Source: Ooceraea biroi
Lineage: Eukaryota; Arthropoda; Insecta; Hymenoptera; Formicidae
Assembly (NCBI RefSeq): GCF_003672135.1
Contig: NC_039516.1
Location: 7,175,838-7,239,837, forward strand
DNA: 64,000 nt
Direction: 5' to 3'
The notes below the pieces were generated by a model. It saw nothing but the letters and a program-made list of their open reading frames with translations, was not told the origin of the DNA and searched no databases. Shown piece by piece: positions 27,380 through 39,900 of this stretch. Every line of letters begins with the position of its first letter. Within the stretch, counting starts at the first letter, position 1. The translations under genes and the position numbers were made by a program.

Positions 27380-30300
27380 TTTTACGAAGTACGGCGAGAA
27401 TTCAATTTTTCAGGATGGCATATATCTCATTGCGAAATTTTATTGCAAGTTGCATCAAAATCTTTTGATCTTTTGAACATTTTGATCTTAGAATTTCCTG
27501 AATCATATGACGTACACGATATTGCAAGACGATTAAAATTTCCGTAGGTCATACATTTCTAAACTGATCCTTTTGCCATGGCTAATGATACAGTTAATGT
27601 TTCACTATATACTGTCAACGCAATACATATTTGATAATATGATACAAGCATCATAAGCGTCCCTAACTATTAAACGCTTCGGGTTGCGCAATGAGCGCGC
27701 AAATAAAGCCGGATGCCGAAAAGCGTCGTCGGCCGCCGCGTCGGACAATTCGTTAAACGATAATGACGCCGACCAATAACGGAACGCGCGTCAACAGACA
27801 ACTCTGGCTGTGTAAATGCGAAACAATCCGATTCATCCGCGCGAATTACAATTCCAGCGATGGCAACACCTCGGAGCAACACCCGTCTGCGATTTCCGAA
27901 CGGACCGAATACGCTTCTCCCAGAGGTATCGACACACGACCACGCTTAGGAATTAATCGTTATCCGGATCAAAATGTCTTCACACGGAACCCGAGATTGC
28001 TCGATAGCCGACGCGTTTCTTCTTGCGCAAGAATATCATTCCAGAATCCTTTGGAATTTGTAGCAAACTGGGAATCCTACTTCCTCCACCTCCTGTTAAT
28101 TTTTTATTTTATTATTATATATTTTTGATAAGTTATTTATATATTTTTTAATAATTTTTTAATGTATTATTATTATGTATTATATATTCATATAGTAGTA
28201 TATACTTGTTTAAGCACTCCATAAAATGTTTGAGTCAAATAACGTTTATTTAGAATTATTTTCTATACATAAAATGTGTGTTTACAATTACATATATAAT
28301 TTTTAGAATTAATATATAATTGTTGAGATTATGTGCAACGTGTTCTTTTATGACAGTAAAAGTTAAAAATATTGGATTAAATTCGTTGCCTGCTTTTGGG
28401 GCTTTTTATATTTTCGAAAGATTATAATTTAATTAAGCGCTAAGTGGTTGTAAAAAATGAAATAGGTCGCGACACATGGAGATACGTAATACGAGTGTTC
28501 GATACCCCGCGCGAGGGTATCAATGCCATCGCTAGCCTCCCCCAAGCCAAATAAATATTTCTCTCTCGCTTTTGCGCGTGTTCCTTTCTGTCTCACCCGC
28601 CAGTGCGAGAGTGGTCGGCATCAATTTATCGTAAATAAATAAATCTATTTATTCGGGCGCGAGAGAAAGGGTTCGTGCGCTGCCGGCTGCTTTGCACCCG
28701 CGAGAGTGGGCGCCAGGATATTCACGCGTGCGCGCACGCGTGTATGTGGTGTCAATGCGATAGTTTAAACATCAGATCATTGAATAAAATATCAGCGCGG
28801 ATTGTCGATGAAGCTTTGCCCGCGGTATCGAGATGCATTCAAAATTGCATCGAACAGAGAGTTCCATCTCGAAGGTAAAAGCTCATAATTCTTCCCGGCT
28901 GCTTCAGATCGTTCCTAACGTTCTTTTCGTTGCGAATTCTTTGACGGAATTGAAATGCAATAGATCTCCGTATAAATGTATTACATAGGCATTTATTTAT
29001 ATACGTATAAAAGACACGTACAAAAATTAATGAGTTAATTAATTAATTAATTTTGCTTTTACAATATATAAACTTGCAAATCTTTTATATTATTTGCATG
29101 TGTCGTAAGGAATAATCGTGTTTCGTCACATGTAATTAACGTATTTATTGTACACTTCACAAGGCCAAATATATGTACGTGACAACTTTTATTAGTTTTC
29201 AAGTAATTAGCGACAATGATGCACAAAGAACAAGTTTTCCAGAAGAGAAATCGACGAAATCTTATCTTTCAAATCGTATTTTTCAGTTTTCATGCCTATT
29301 ATACTTTTAATGACAATTCCCAAATTTCGTCTTTCTTCAAACAATTCCACCTAACTAGTCGTTCTTTTAACAATGAAAGATCCTTAATAATATATAATTT
29401 AATAAAACGCACTTACAATATTTAGTTTCGATCAGGATTTTGCACAATTGCAGTCACAAGCTCCTGCATGCTTGCACACTTGCGAGAGAGATAAAGAAAG
29501 AGAGATTGCACATTTGTATGACAATTAACATGGTGGTCGGGCATCCGATGCACCAATCTACCTCTCTCCCTGTCTCCGTGTTTTGCTTTCGCGCAATTTC
29601 GTCATAAATTCGCATATTCCTTCTCGTTCTCTCGCGCGATCTCAGCCTTGTATGTACCGAGCGCATTTCGCAAGATTGCATCGAATGAAGGATATAATTC
29701 ATTCCTTCTCCTATTCCCAAGTCACGGAACGAGATGTTTTCATTTCGGGCGCGCAGCATCAGCGTCTTTTTAAGGAACAACGGAGGCGTGAATTTCGTTG
29801 GCGATACATGAAAATGCACGTCACATGCGCATCGAATAAATAAATTTGAACATATATCTTCGACTGCATTACACACGTATGAAGCAATCTTTTTTTGCAG
29901 TTGAAGCCCGGAGCGTCGAATTAATTAATGCAAGCAAGATCGGTGGAGCATATTTCGCACCGGATAATACGTAAATATATCATACGCGTGCTCGCGTATA
30001 ATTTATTTCTTTATTTCTGATGTAGTCGCGATTATTATTTTCTGGACGAGGATAAAAGCACCGAATTAGTTCGTATAATATAATGATAGCGAAATCGACG
30101 GCGGGGAATTCCCGGCGGCGCGGCGGTGGATAATGTGTCTGCGCGATTTATTACTTTATTCCCGTGCGCGGAGAGTACGTTATCATTTTTTGTCCTGAAC
30201 GAACATGAAAGACATCGTTTAGTATTAGTTAGTACCGTGACATCGAGGGATCGCCCGGACAAATGTGATTATCGTGAAATCAAAGAAAGCGCGCTCGTTC

Positions 30301-31125
30301 CGCTCTCTTCGCGTGTCCCGCTCAGTTTATCGGACTCTCTCGCCGCGAGAACTCGCGGAAAAGGATCAAGCAAAGTCCCGTAATTCGATGGTGACACACG
30401 GCTAAAAACTCCCGCTCGTCAGTGAAGGAGGGAGCGAGAGGAAAGAAAGGCAGATAAAGAAACAAAGGCGCCGAATATCGTTGCAAGACGGCTTATAGAT
30501 TCGAATTATGTGTGCAGAGAGATAAATTGTGTTACTGCGTCTTGCGAGTTTCTAAAAAATTGCATTTTTATATTGAAGCTTTAATGAACACACACATGTG
30601 CGCGCGTGCACGCGCGCATACATGTTTAATGCGTGCATGTGTAAAGTATCATTCCAATTTATTTCATTTTATATTTCAGTATTTTGTTAAAATTTGACTA
30701 CGTAAAATTGCATCCGTGCCGTTATTTGCTCGGGGTAATATAATCAACGTAACTGTAATCAACAAGGAACAATCGCAAAAGCAAAGTAATTATTATTATT
30801 TGTAAGTTTCGATGTTTTTCTTCTTTCTGGCATGAGATCAATGGTACGCGCTTTGCGAAGTAAAACCGAAAGACGTAGGCTGGCGTAGAAGACTATCAGT
30901 ACTCGAGATAAATTAATCAGTACGGTGAATAACAGGAAAAATATTGTTTTCCTCGTGTATGCCAAGAACTCCTCAAGAAATTAGCTGGCGGATAGAGGAG
31001 CTTCATTATCCGAGCGACAAAGTATCCGTGAAATTTCGGAAGTTCGCCGCCTATGGGCGGAGGGAGACACCCAGGAAGAGACACGGGGAGTCTACCACCC
31101 CATTCTCTCAACCCTCTCCACCCCT

Positions 31126-31174
31126 TCTCTCTCTCTCTCTCTCTCTCTCCCCCCCTCTCTCTCTCTCTCTCTCC
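31126..31174. repeat. CT-rich microsatellite
   Basis: (CT)n interrupted by a CCCCCC stretch, continuing as shorter CT runs to about 31195. On the - strand these are GAGA runs. Non-coding. Confidence 0.85.
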
Positions 31175-34100
31175 GATTTCTCTCTCACTCTCCCTGCACT
31201 CGACGTTAATTTAGACGAATTTCATTAGAACAAACGAACTTTGCTAATCCGCGCTAATCTGATTAGAAATTCGCCGTGGCGCCGCATTCCGCCGCCGCGG
31301 CCGACGTCGTCGTCGTTGTCCTCGTCCTCGTTCTCGTCCTCGTCCTGTCGTGTTGACTGAAATCCTGCGCCTATATCTCGCGCCTTCCACACCCTCTTCC
31401 GTTCCCGCGTCTCGCCCGCGCCTATATCCTTGCCCGGCAAATATTTGCAGGAATTAGCCCCTGGATAACGACGACTACCATCCTCCCCCTCCCCCGCACG
31501 CACAGTAAATCCTCTCGGCGAGGACGTCAGTCCTTTCCTGCGTCTCCGTTTCTTCGCGTTGATTCGCGACCTCCGCCGCGAGATCGTTAATTGCGCTTCG
31601 TTGCCGATATTCGAATCGCACCGAGCAATCGAATTGAAACAATCAAATTCCGAAAGATGAAAGAAGAAGCAACGGATTTCACACATCCGTAGTTTTCATT
31701 GTTAGTTACTTATTTCGACAAGTTTTCGACGTATAGTTTGCGTCACGAAAATTTGACGTAGAAATGATTTCTCCAGGGAGTAACAAAAATTCCAGGATAC
31801 GTGTACCAGGAGAGGTACTTTTTGCAACTGTGCATATTTTATTTTCTCGGAAATTAATATCGCTGATAAAAATCGGGTCTAAATATATCATTTTATATGA
31901 AACCACATCTGATCAATTATTTTATTCATTTCACGAAGCACGAAGCTTTTCTCCATTTAAATGAGCAATTTAAATGAGCTTACTTATGTATCGGCAATTT
32001 TTACGGTTTTTCACGTTATTTACTTCCATTATTATCATAATTGCACATATTGATTCTCTGCGTTTCTTTAATATGAAATGGCTGATTGCTGCTGCCGGAA
32101 TGTGATTTCGTCCAAATTAGATAAACCGGCTATATCAATGTTTATTTACATATTTTCCAGGATGTGCGGCGGAAAAGCATTGGGCGCGTCTCTCACGAAA
32201 GAAACATAAATGTAATAAAATATCGATATCGATGCACAAATCGGGAGTTCAGCGCTTCACGATACGACGATAATTATTTTTCGTCGAAAATAACAAAGTG
32301 ATAATAAACATTTAATACTAACATTAATAATGCCACCCATGATATTTCTTTGTGCGCGCGGCATTCCTCATTCGATCGCCATCAAACACGGAATCAGGAG
32401 TTATGTCCAAATGAAACATGCGTTTAATTCCGAATTATCGGTTGTGTTATCAGGGACACGCTTATATTACATTATTAATATTAGAAAAAAGGGAGGCACT
32501 GTAGGATGGTAAAGGGTTTAGATCAATAATGCAGTTAGTCTACTCCCATATCGTTTACAGTGTATGATGATATGATACATATAACAACGTACTAATATGA
32601 TACTAGTATATTATTACCAGCTCTTTTCCGATTACGTTGCAAAATTCATTAGGTGCCGCATCTGTTACGCTTCACAGGTGTTGATCTGCGGCGAATTTAT
32701 CGAAAAAGTATGCGTCCGAAATAATGTCACTTCTTTAATTGAAAGAGATGTTCCTTGAGAGAATCTTCGAAAATCTGAAATCAATATTAGAAACTATGAA
32801 ACTCTAACTCTAAGAAAATATGAATGGGACAAAAGTCGCACAGGCGTGCTCATTTCGGCATACATATACTCTCCATGATTTCAACCAAAATTTTCTGATC
32901 CGAAAAAGATTATGGATAATCGTAAAAATTACAATGGCAAGCAATAACGTTCGCATTTTTCTCTCGAGAAAGTTTCGAATCGAGTTTTCGCCTCTATCTT
33001 CTCGCACGCTCGTGAAACTTCGATGTAACGTATAATTTCCCGTGTATACCGCGTTTACTCCGATACCTACATTGAGGAGGGGCGTCGCGACGCTGCCGGT
33101 GTTGTCGTCGGCTCTCGAACAGCCGCGGACGAGAAGCGAATCTCTTTTGAGTCCGAGAGGCGAACTTTCGTTCGGCGCGGCCGAAACTTTCGGGTAAACT
33201 TGTTTCGCTGGAAAATAGCTCAAGTTTTCTTCACGGCGACGATATCCCGAGAGCCCGGATATTTTATTCTCGACGCCGAGGTGTCGGGAGATTGTCGGCG
33301 TCGTCGTTGTCGTTTGATCCCGCGGCGAAATCCCAAGAGTCATCGAGCGGAGTGCGTGCGACTCTCGCGAACATTATCGAATTGTTAACTTGTTAATTTA
33401 TACACGTCTACTAGATTTATCTTATCTGTTTATCATTTGCTCGTCAGATCGCTTTGAATTTTTACGTAAAAGATATATGATAAGATAACGATAACGATAA
33501 TATACTATGCGATTCACGAATTCAGAGATCGCCACTATATATCTATACGATACATAAGTCAAAGACCTCAAAATTGAACCTTGGCTCTGCCATAGCAGCG
33601 AAAAATCACTCGCGATTTGTTCGCGCGCCGCCTTTCGGAATTTAGTCTCTCAGACGTTAACAGCTTCCGGAATTTCCGACCGCATCCCAACGCGATCAAG
33701 GAAGAGCAGCCAGGATACCGCGACGCGGCGGTGGTCGTGAAAAATTCAAGGCGGTCAGCCTGGTAATTTGAAGGCGGTTAATAGCGGGTGTATACGATGC
33801 TGGAGAGAGAGAGACGAGGGTCTGTGTGCATGCGTGTGCACGAGAAAGAGAGAGAGAGAAAGAGAAACGACGAGGAGGAGATTCACAAGCGGGGTAAAAT
33901 CGCGCACGAGCTTGGCGCGATATTTAATTCACGAACCGCTCGGTGCCGAGGTGGTCAGGGTGGCTCGTGTCTTCCCGTCGGTTGGGAGGTGAAAGGAGAA
34001 AGACGAAGGGAATGACGAAGACGGATGTGCGCTCTGTCTGGCCAAGAGAGGACCGGGGAGAAACGAGGAGTGGAAAGAGAAAGAGAGAGAAAGAGAGGCG

Positions 34101-36856
34101 CACATAGGGAGAGTGTGGGGCCTCATTTTCATTAGCAGCATGCATCATACAGAAACTAGCCGGACTACACGCGGGCATGCTGTTACACGTCGAAACAAAT
34201 TGAGATGCAGACTACCCCTAAATGACGCGACGCGCCCCGTCCCTGTACGCCGGCCGTCGAGACACCGCCGGTTTTATCCTCCTCGCGGAAGTCAATCTCT
34301 TCCTCTCCCTCTCTCCCTCTCACTTGCTGAAATTCTAAGACAACGTTGGAAAACGCGAAGGTTGACTTTGTGGATAACGGAGTGTGATGGAGTCGATCCA
34401 AGGTTCCGTTTTGCAGACATTAATCCTTTCGGTGCGGCACGCTTAAGATGAAACGCTCGCCGTGTACGGGACGAGATGAAACGCATTGTCGAACTTTAAT
34501 TGTTTCACGGTAATCTGTGATTTCGAGTGTTACCAGTGATTTTCAGCTGACAGCGATAGTGCAAAAATAAATATAATATATTGTACACGTTCTATCTTTC
34601 GTAGTAGTAGTAGCGAAAGAGAAAGTTAATTATGCTCCAGGAACAGGACATTTAATAATTAGCTTGTTTACTTGCGACGAGAAAGCATTTCTTTGTCTTG
34701 TTTATCCAGTGCTATTTATCATATTTTCAACCCTTGAACGCATCAGGGTGCAAGTTGTTGAAGCCTGCTGGCATATGCTTCCAATTATCTCCCGCGCAAT
34801 ATGCATTTTGTTCCCTTTTCGTTTTTTACTTGAAGAAGCTAGCCTCTATCGCTGATCTCTATCGCGTCGCATTTCCGTCAGCGCGGAAATCCGTCGAACG
34901 GGATTACCCACGAGAAGGACGGCGGAACGCGCGAGCGTTCCGCGCGCGACGTAAGAACGACGGGACGGCCTGAAAAAAGAAGAGGAATCGCGAGAGACGA
35001 GAGGGAAAAATACACGGAGAAAAAGATGGACGGAGGGAGGAGGACGGAGCGCAGCCCCGCGGCGGTTGGGTGACCGCGATATATAGGGACGCTCGCAATT
35101 TTCTCGTCAATGCACACGTCAACCGGCACGTCGTGTATGCACTCCACACGACGTATTCCGCGAGCTGCACCGCAGAGGGTGGTGCGGCGCGGCGCGGTGC
35201 GGGGGTGGACACGAGACAATGAAAAATGCACGCGCCGCGATATACTACTTGCGCGTCCAAGTTACAACTGCAGAGCGGGCTCAATCTCTCCGTCCCTCCC
35301 CCTGCCACCCTCCCCGCCTCCCTGCCTTCCCCTCTTGGTCTCACTTATGCGTCCTCCTCCGGCTCGAGCGAGCGAGGCTCGTCGGGAAAACAGCGAGCGG
35401 GGCTGCTCAATAATTCTTTGTGTGGTTTAGCTGAGAGATGCGTGGTGCACGTGTATTGACGCCGAGGCTATTTCGCGAAATTGCAAGCCTCGGTGCCATC
35501 CCCCTCGTGTCACGACGGCGGAGACGTCGTTATTCCGCTACGCCGCCGCCGCCTTCCGTTTTCTGCCCGCGAGAAACCACCCTCCGTCTCGGTGACCGCG
35601 AGGAACCCCAAAAAGCGATTTTCGGGGTAAGTGCACCGTGATTGTAGCAACGGCCAGATTTCAACGATCCAAGTATCCCGAATAAGGTTTCTGAATGTTC
35701 TTTCCGCCTTCGAGAGGGACGACGCCTCAGCGCTCTAAGGGATGGCAAAAAATACCGGAAATGATTCGCTGCCTATTGCGCAGCGTCGTGTTCCTTCTGA
35801 CAGGCGCAGCAATGAACTGAATAACGTTAAAATCGCGACCCGAACGATCGCACTCGAACGAAGAGTACATTTTTAGCGCAGAGGGCGAGAACGTTTTCCG
35901 TACGAGGATCCTTCAGGTAGGTGCGCGGAGAGTGCCACAGAGATAAAACGCACGGGTTGCCCAAAACTTTTCTCAGCCCGCGAGCGAATGCGCGGGAAAG
36001 GAAGAGACAAAAAAAGATTGGAAGAAACAGGACGCGGAAGGATTCGAGCAGCGATCGTGGTGCGCATCGAGCGACCCTTAAAAATTAATTTGAAAAGTCG
36101 GGCGAGACCGTTGGCCGGAAGTATACTGTGTACGAGAAGTATATAGGCCCGTCCGCGATATTGCGGAAATCGCGAAATCCGAAAGCTGGCAGGAAGGGGG
36201 CGAGGGAAAGAGAGAGGACGGAAGGGCGAAACTTTTCAAATGAGCCAACTTTGCGTGTGTCTTGCGCTTTCGGTGCCCGCGTCTCGCGAAACCCCTTTCG
36301 AAAGCCCCGCATATTAGCAAAGTTGTCGGCCGAGGTGAACAGCTCCGATTACCTCGCGTGTACTCCGACGTACGCGATTTTTCCTCGCAATCCCGGCTAA
36401 CATTTTCGGAAACTTGCGCCCCCTTGTATTCTCCGATCCCTCTCATATCGTGCTGCGAGAGAACACCGAACTGCGCGGGCAAAGCTAATTACAGTAAGAT
36501 TCCGATTTCTCTGATTAAAAATATTGTGAAAATATTGTCTCTATCTTCGCGCATCTCGTTTCTTTTGTGATTGAACGGTGTTTGCTAAATTTCCTCGTTA
36601 ATTAAAATGGAAATGTAATTAACGAGGACGAAAGCGACTTGCGAGACAGTTAAAATGTATCTTAGACCGTCTCTTCTTTTTTCGACGGCGATTTTCGATT
36701 AAATAATTATCCCGGCGAAACTCGTTTTGCTCTTTTGGTTGGAAAAAGAGATTGGCCGGATAAGGGATTAAGTCGTTTTTCCAGCCAGCCGTTAAATCGC
36801 CGCTAATCGTCATTCCAGCATGCCGTCGTCTGACCGAGGGAACTTTTCTGTTACAG

Positions 36857-36914
36857 GCCAAGTTGTTGGAGTCGTCCCACGCTTGGCTCGGCGCCTCCAC
36901 CTCCAGTATAGCAG
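36857..36914 (+). CDS. bab: bab linker exon (58 nt) upstream of the DNA-binding exons
   Basis: Acceptor TTACAG ends at 36856 and donor GTGAGT starts at 36915. The exon reads AKLLESSHAWLGASTSSIA plus one base (phase 0 in, phase 1 out). Its final G completes GAC (Asp) when joined to 47986 and GCT (Ala) when joined to 41028, so it can feed either downstream exon. The Ser-rich linker immediately before the DNA-binding region fits the Bab family. The exon is short and stands alone in 36 kb, so its identity rests on splice-site quality, phase and family resemblance. Confidence 0.82.
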
Positions 36915-39900
36915 GTGAGTTCCGTTTTCCTTTTTTTCCTCTTCGTCTCGTTTCGATACGTTTCAGGAGATAATCGCCCTCTCGACACGGCCCCCCGGCC
37001 GGACGTACGTGGAGGCCTCCACGTTAGGCAAACGCACACGCGCATTCAACGTCTATTCATCTGTATTCCTATGCATAGGGTGTCTCTGGGACAATCGCGC
37101 TTTCCCTCATTGACAGACGCGAAAAATAAAAAAGAAATAAGACAAGAGTGAAATTAAAAAGTAAATAGAAACGCAACTCAAGCTGCACTTAGTTGCCATA
37201 TCGATATCTTTGATTGTATCCAAGAAAAAACGCTAAGAATAAATATAATAAAACGCTTCATAAAGCAACTTGTTTAACGCGCATTAAATCACTGAAAATG
37301 ATCAAATGTTTTCCATTTCGCTATTTCTCACATTCCTTCCTTCAGAATTAGATTTCGTTTTTAATTATTCGTGTCTGTCGAGGTAGAAAATTACGATCAT
37401 CCGAGGACACCCCATATAGTCTGTTTCGCGACATGTTTGAAGACTTCACATTCCTCTCCTGTAATATCAGTCGCATGATCCGCCGTCTGTATCTGTCGCA
37501 CGAAACCCGGGCAATCGGTTTCCGGAGTAAGTAGCGCGACGCAACGGCCGATCATCCCTTCCGGGGGTCGAGAGGAGATTCCGTCCTCTCGAACATCCCT
37601 CGAGTATCGTCGGCCGGTCCGCTACGTTTCAAGTTCACGGTCACGTTATTTCGGCCCGTCGAAGTCACAGTTTCGAGCGTGACAATCCGCGTCCTAGAAA
37701 CGCGGATGGATGATCTCCGCTTGCTTGAAGCGGAACATCTGTCTAATCACTTATTCAGGGATCGATGGTTTCGTTGTTCGCTCACCCTCCAGCAGCGGAG
37801 TGTCGCTTACACGAACGATAAGGTTCCGTAACATGGCCGGCGACGTCAACGACGTCGTGACGATCACGGGAGGTGGCAACGAGGAGAAGTCGAGTCGAAG
37901 GTGGTGCTGACCGAGTAGCAATAAACGACGAAGTGACGGGGCGAGTACGGACCACGTCATTACTCGGGCAATAATAAAGCGTAGGAATGCGTTTTGCTTT
38001 AATATAGAAAGCAATTTAGATAGACGACTACGAAGTGCTCACGCCGGTTAATAGCGTCGATAACACACCCGCGATTCGCAATGGCTAAGCGCGCGCGTCT
38101 CTATTGGAGAGACTCCATGTAACTCTTGCACGCTGGTACCTGCAGTTCTGCACCCCGTGTGTAATTCTATATTTCGCGTAGAAGCATCATTCACCCGCGA
38201 ATAATTTCAAGTCGTACACAATTGGCTTGTAGAGGTAGAGGTGCGTTCATGTACAAGGAAAACTTGAAAGGCAATTTAAAATATCAGACATCTTTTTGCT
38301 GAGTTACGCGGTTCTATTAGTCGCGAATTAAAGTAGACATAATCCGGATATATTACGATAGTAAATATTATACCGTAATGTTAAGATATCAAGATACTAA
38401 ATCCAGGTATTTTGAGATAAATTTAATTTATATTTTGTTATTAAATATATGCTTTCTTTTCATAGTGTGGCCAACGTACTGCTCCTCCTATAACAAAAGT
38501 TGCATTACAAAGTTTTAATTGATGGACGCTTTAATTGATGCAAAGTGCGTCAATTTTCTTAGTCGTGTTCTTTGTACTGAACTTCGATCTCTGATTCGTC
38601 ACAGTACATGCTCAACCGAGAGCATAAACGCACATAAACGCACGTAAACGCCGCAATACGCGTCTCGAATTGATCCCGGGTGCTGTACGTGCGTGCGTGC
38701 GCGTTCACGCGTGTATTAAATGCGTGCGTGAACGCGAATCCCCTCTCGGCTCGCTTAAATCATTTTCTTCGATTACTCCTTGACTTCCCATGAGACGCCG
38801 TCGGCTGTTTGCTTCCCTTAACGATCGCGCTTATTTATTCCTCGTTCGCGAAAGCGTATCTCGAAACGAACATCGAGCCTCCAATTTTGCCCCGGAACTG
38901 TCTCGAAAATTGGAAATTCAAAATTAAAAAGTCGCGTTGCAAAGCAAAATTCTAGTTAACATGAAATCGACATCGCTTTTGAAATCGATTAGAAATTAGT
39001 AATTGAAAGAAACTATGTGCTCTGCTATCGAATATCGAAAAACTACATGTATAAATGTTTTGAGATTATCTGAAAAAAATCTCTATTAATTCATTGAATT
39101 TTGAACACGCTTTTGATAAAGTAAAAGCATTTATTTATCGCTATCGAACGAACTGATCGGGAATTTCTCTTAATGTACCGAAACCATTCTTTTGATTAGA
39201 CGATGAATCGATGATTAGCACCTAATTTTCGCGCGTCTTTTTTAAGAATGCGATTGCCCAAGTGCGATTGTCCGTTCGTCGCGACGATTTGCCAATCCGA
39301 GAGAAAATGCCTCGCATGGAAACTGCAGGTTGCATGTGCACGCGCGACGAAACGCCATTGTATGATAATATTATTCGACGCGATTATTCCAGTCTCGATT
39401 TAATGGCTATGACGCCATTACATGCGATACATGGCACAATCCTTTTTTTTCTTTTTTTTTGGTTCACCGGCGATCATTCCCGGCGGCGTGGGACGATCGA
39501 TTCGCGCGCGGGACGAGATTATTCATATTTCAATGCAATCGGATTGTTATGCAAAAAAAAGTAGGTAACTTCCAATTTTTCGGATTTTTCGACTTCCTTC
39601 GCGGCGAAACGTGTATATTGCGCGATAATGCTTAAAAACGCACATGCGCTCGTGAAAAATATTTCAGGACCGTTCGAAGGACCGCTTAATTGATTCGCGA
39701 ATGCGTAATGCTGATTTGCAGAACTGTCATTGTTTTCGCACGTAGAATTGTGGTGAGTTCGGTGGTCACGAGAAGACCGGTCCCGCCGATTGTTTCGTCC
39801 CCGGCGCAATCTCTTCCATTCCGGGCAGTTAATTCCTTCTTGCATAATTGCGAGCAATCCGCGAGCCAGAAATCGGCGCGGCGCCGCGCCGCGCCACACC

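Larger units (their letters stand above)
15741..36856. other. Long non-coding stretch: probable bab giant intron, right part
   Basis: No supported exon. CpG-rich patches (about 16010-16150, 20160-20450, 21600-21930, 35040-35200) alternate with AT-rich tracts (26040-26830, 28080-28440). Short repeats: hairpin 17101-17122, TGCACGCACGCA-type run about 22187-22212, CT run 21745-21768, CGTCGT/CTCGTC triplets about 31300-31350, GTA triplets at 34603, alternating tract 30590-30640. BTB exons were looked for by their expected motif and not seen. Confidence 0.55.

Noticed and set aside
31225..31686. Asp/Glu-rich open frame on the - strand (DEDENEDEDNDDD)
   Set aside because: The acidic run is produced by a CTCGTC/GTCGTC triplet repeat; no start context or conserved domain.
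36078..36482. Upstream GC-rich open frames near 34900-36500 as possible missing BTB exons of bab
   Set aside because: None contains BTB motifs (such as the RWNNY or DV-L-C segments) on the + strand; the frames are short, overlapping and Arg/Pro/Ser-rich.
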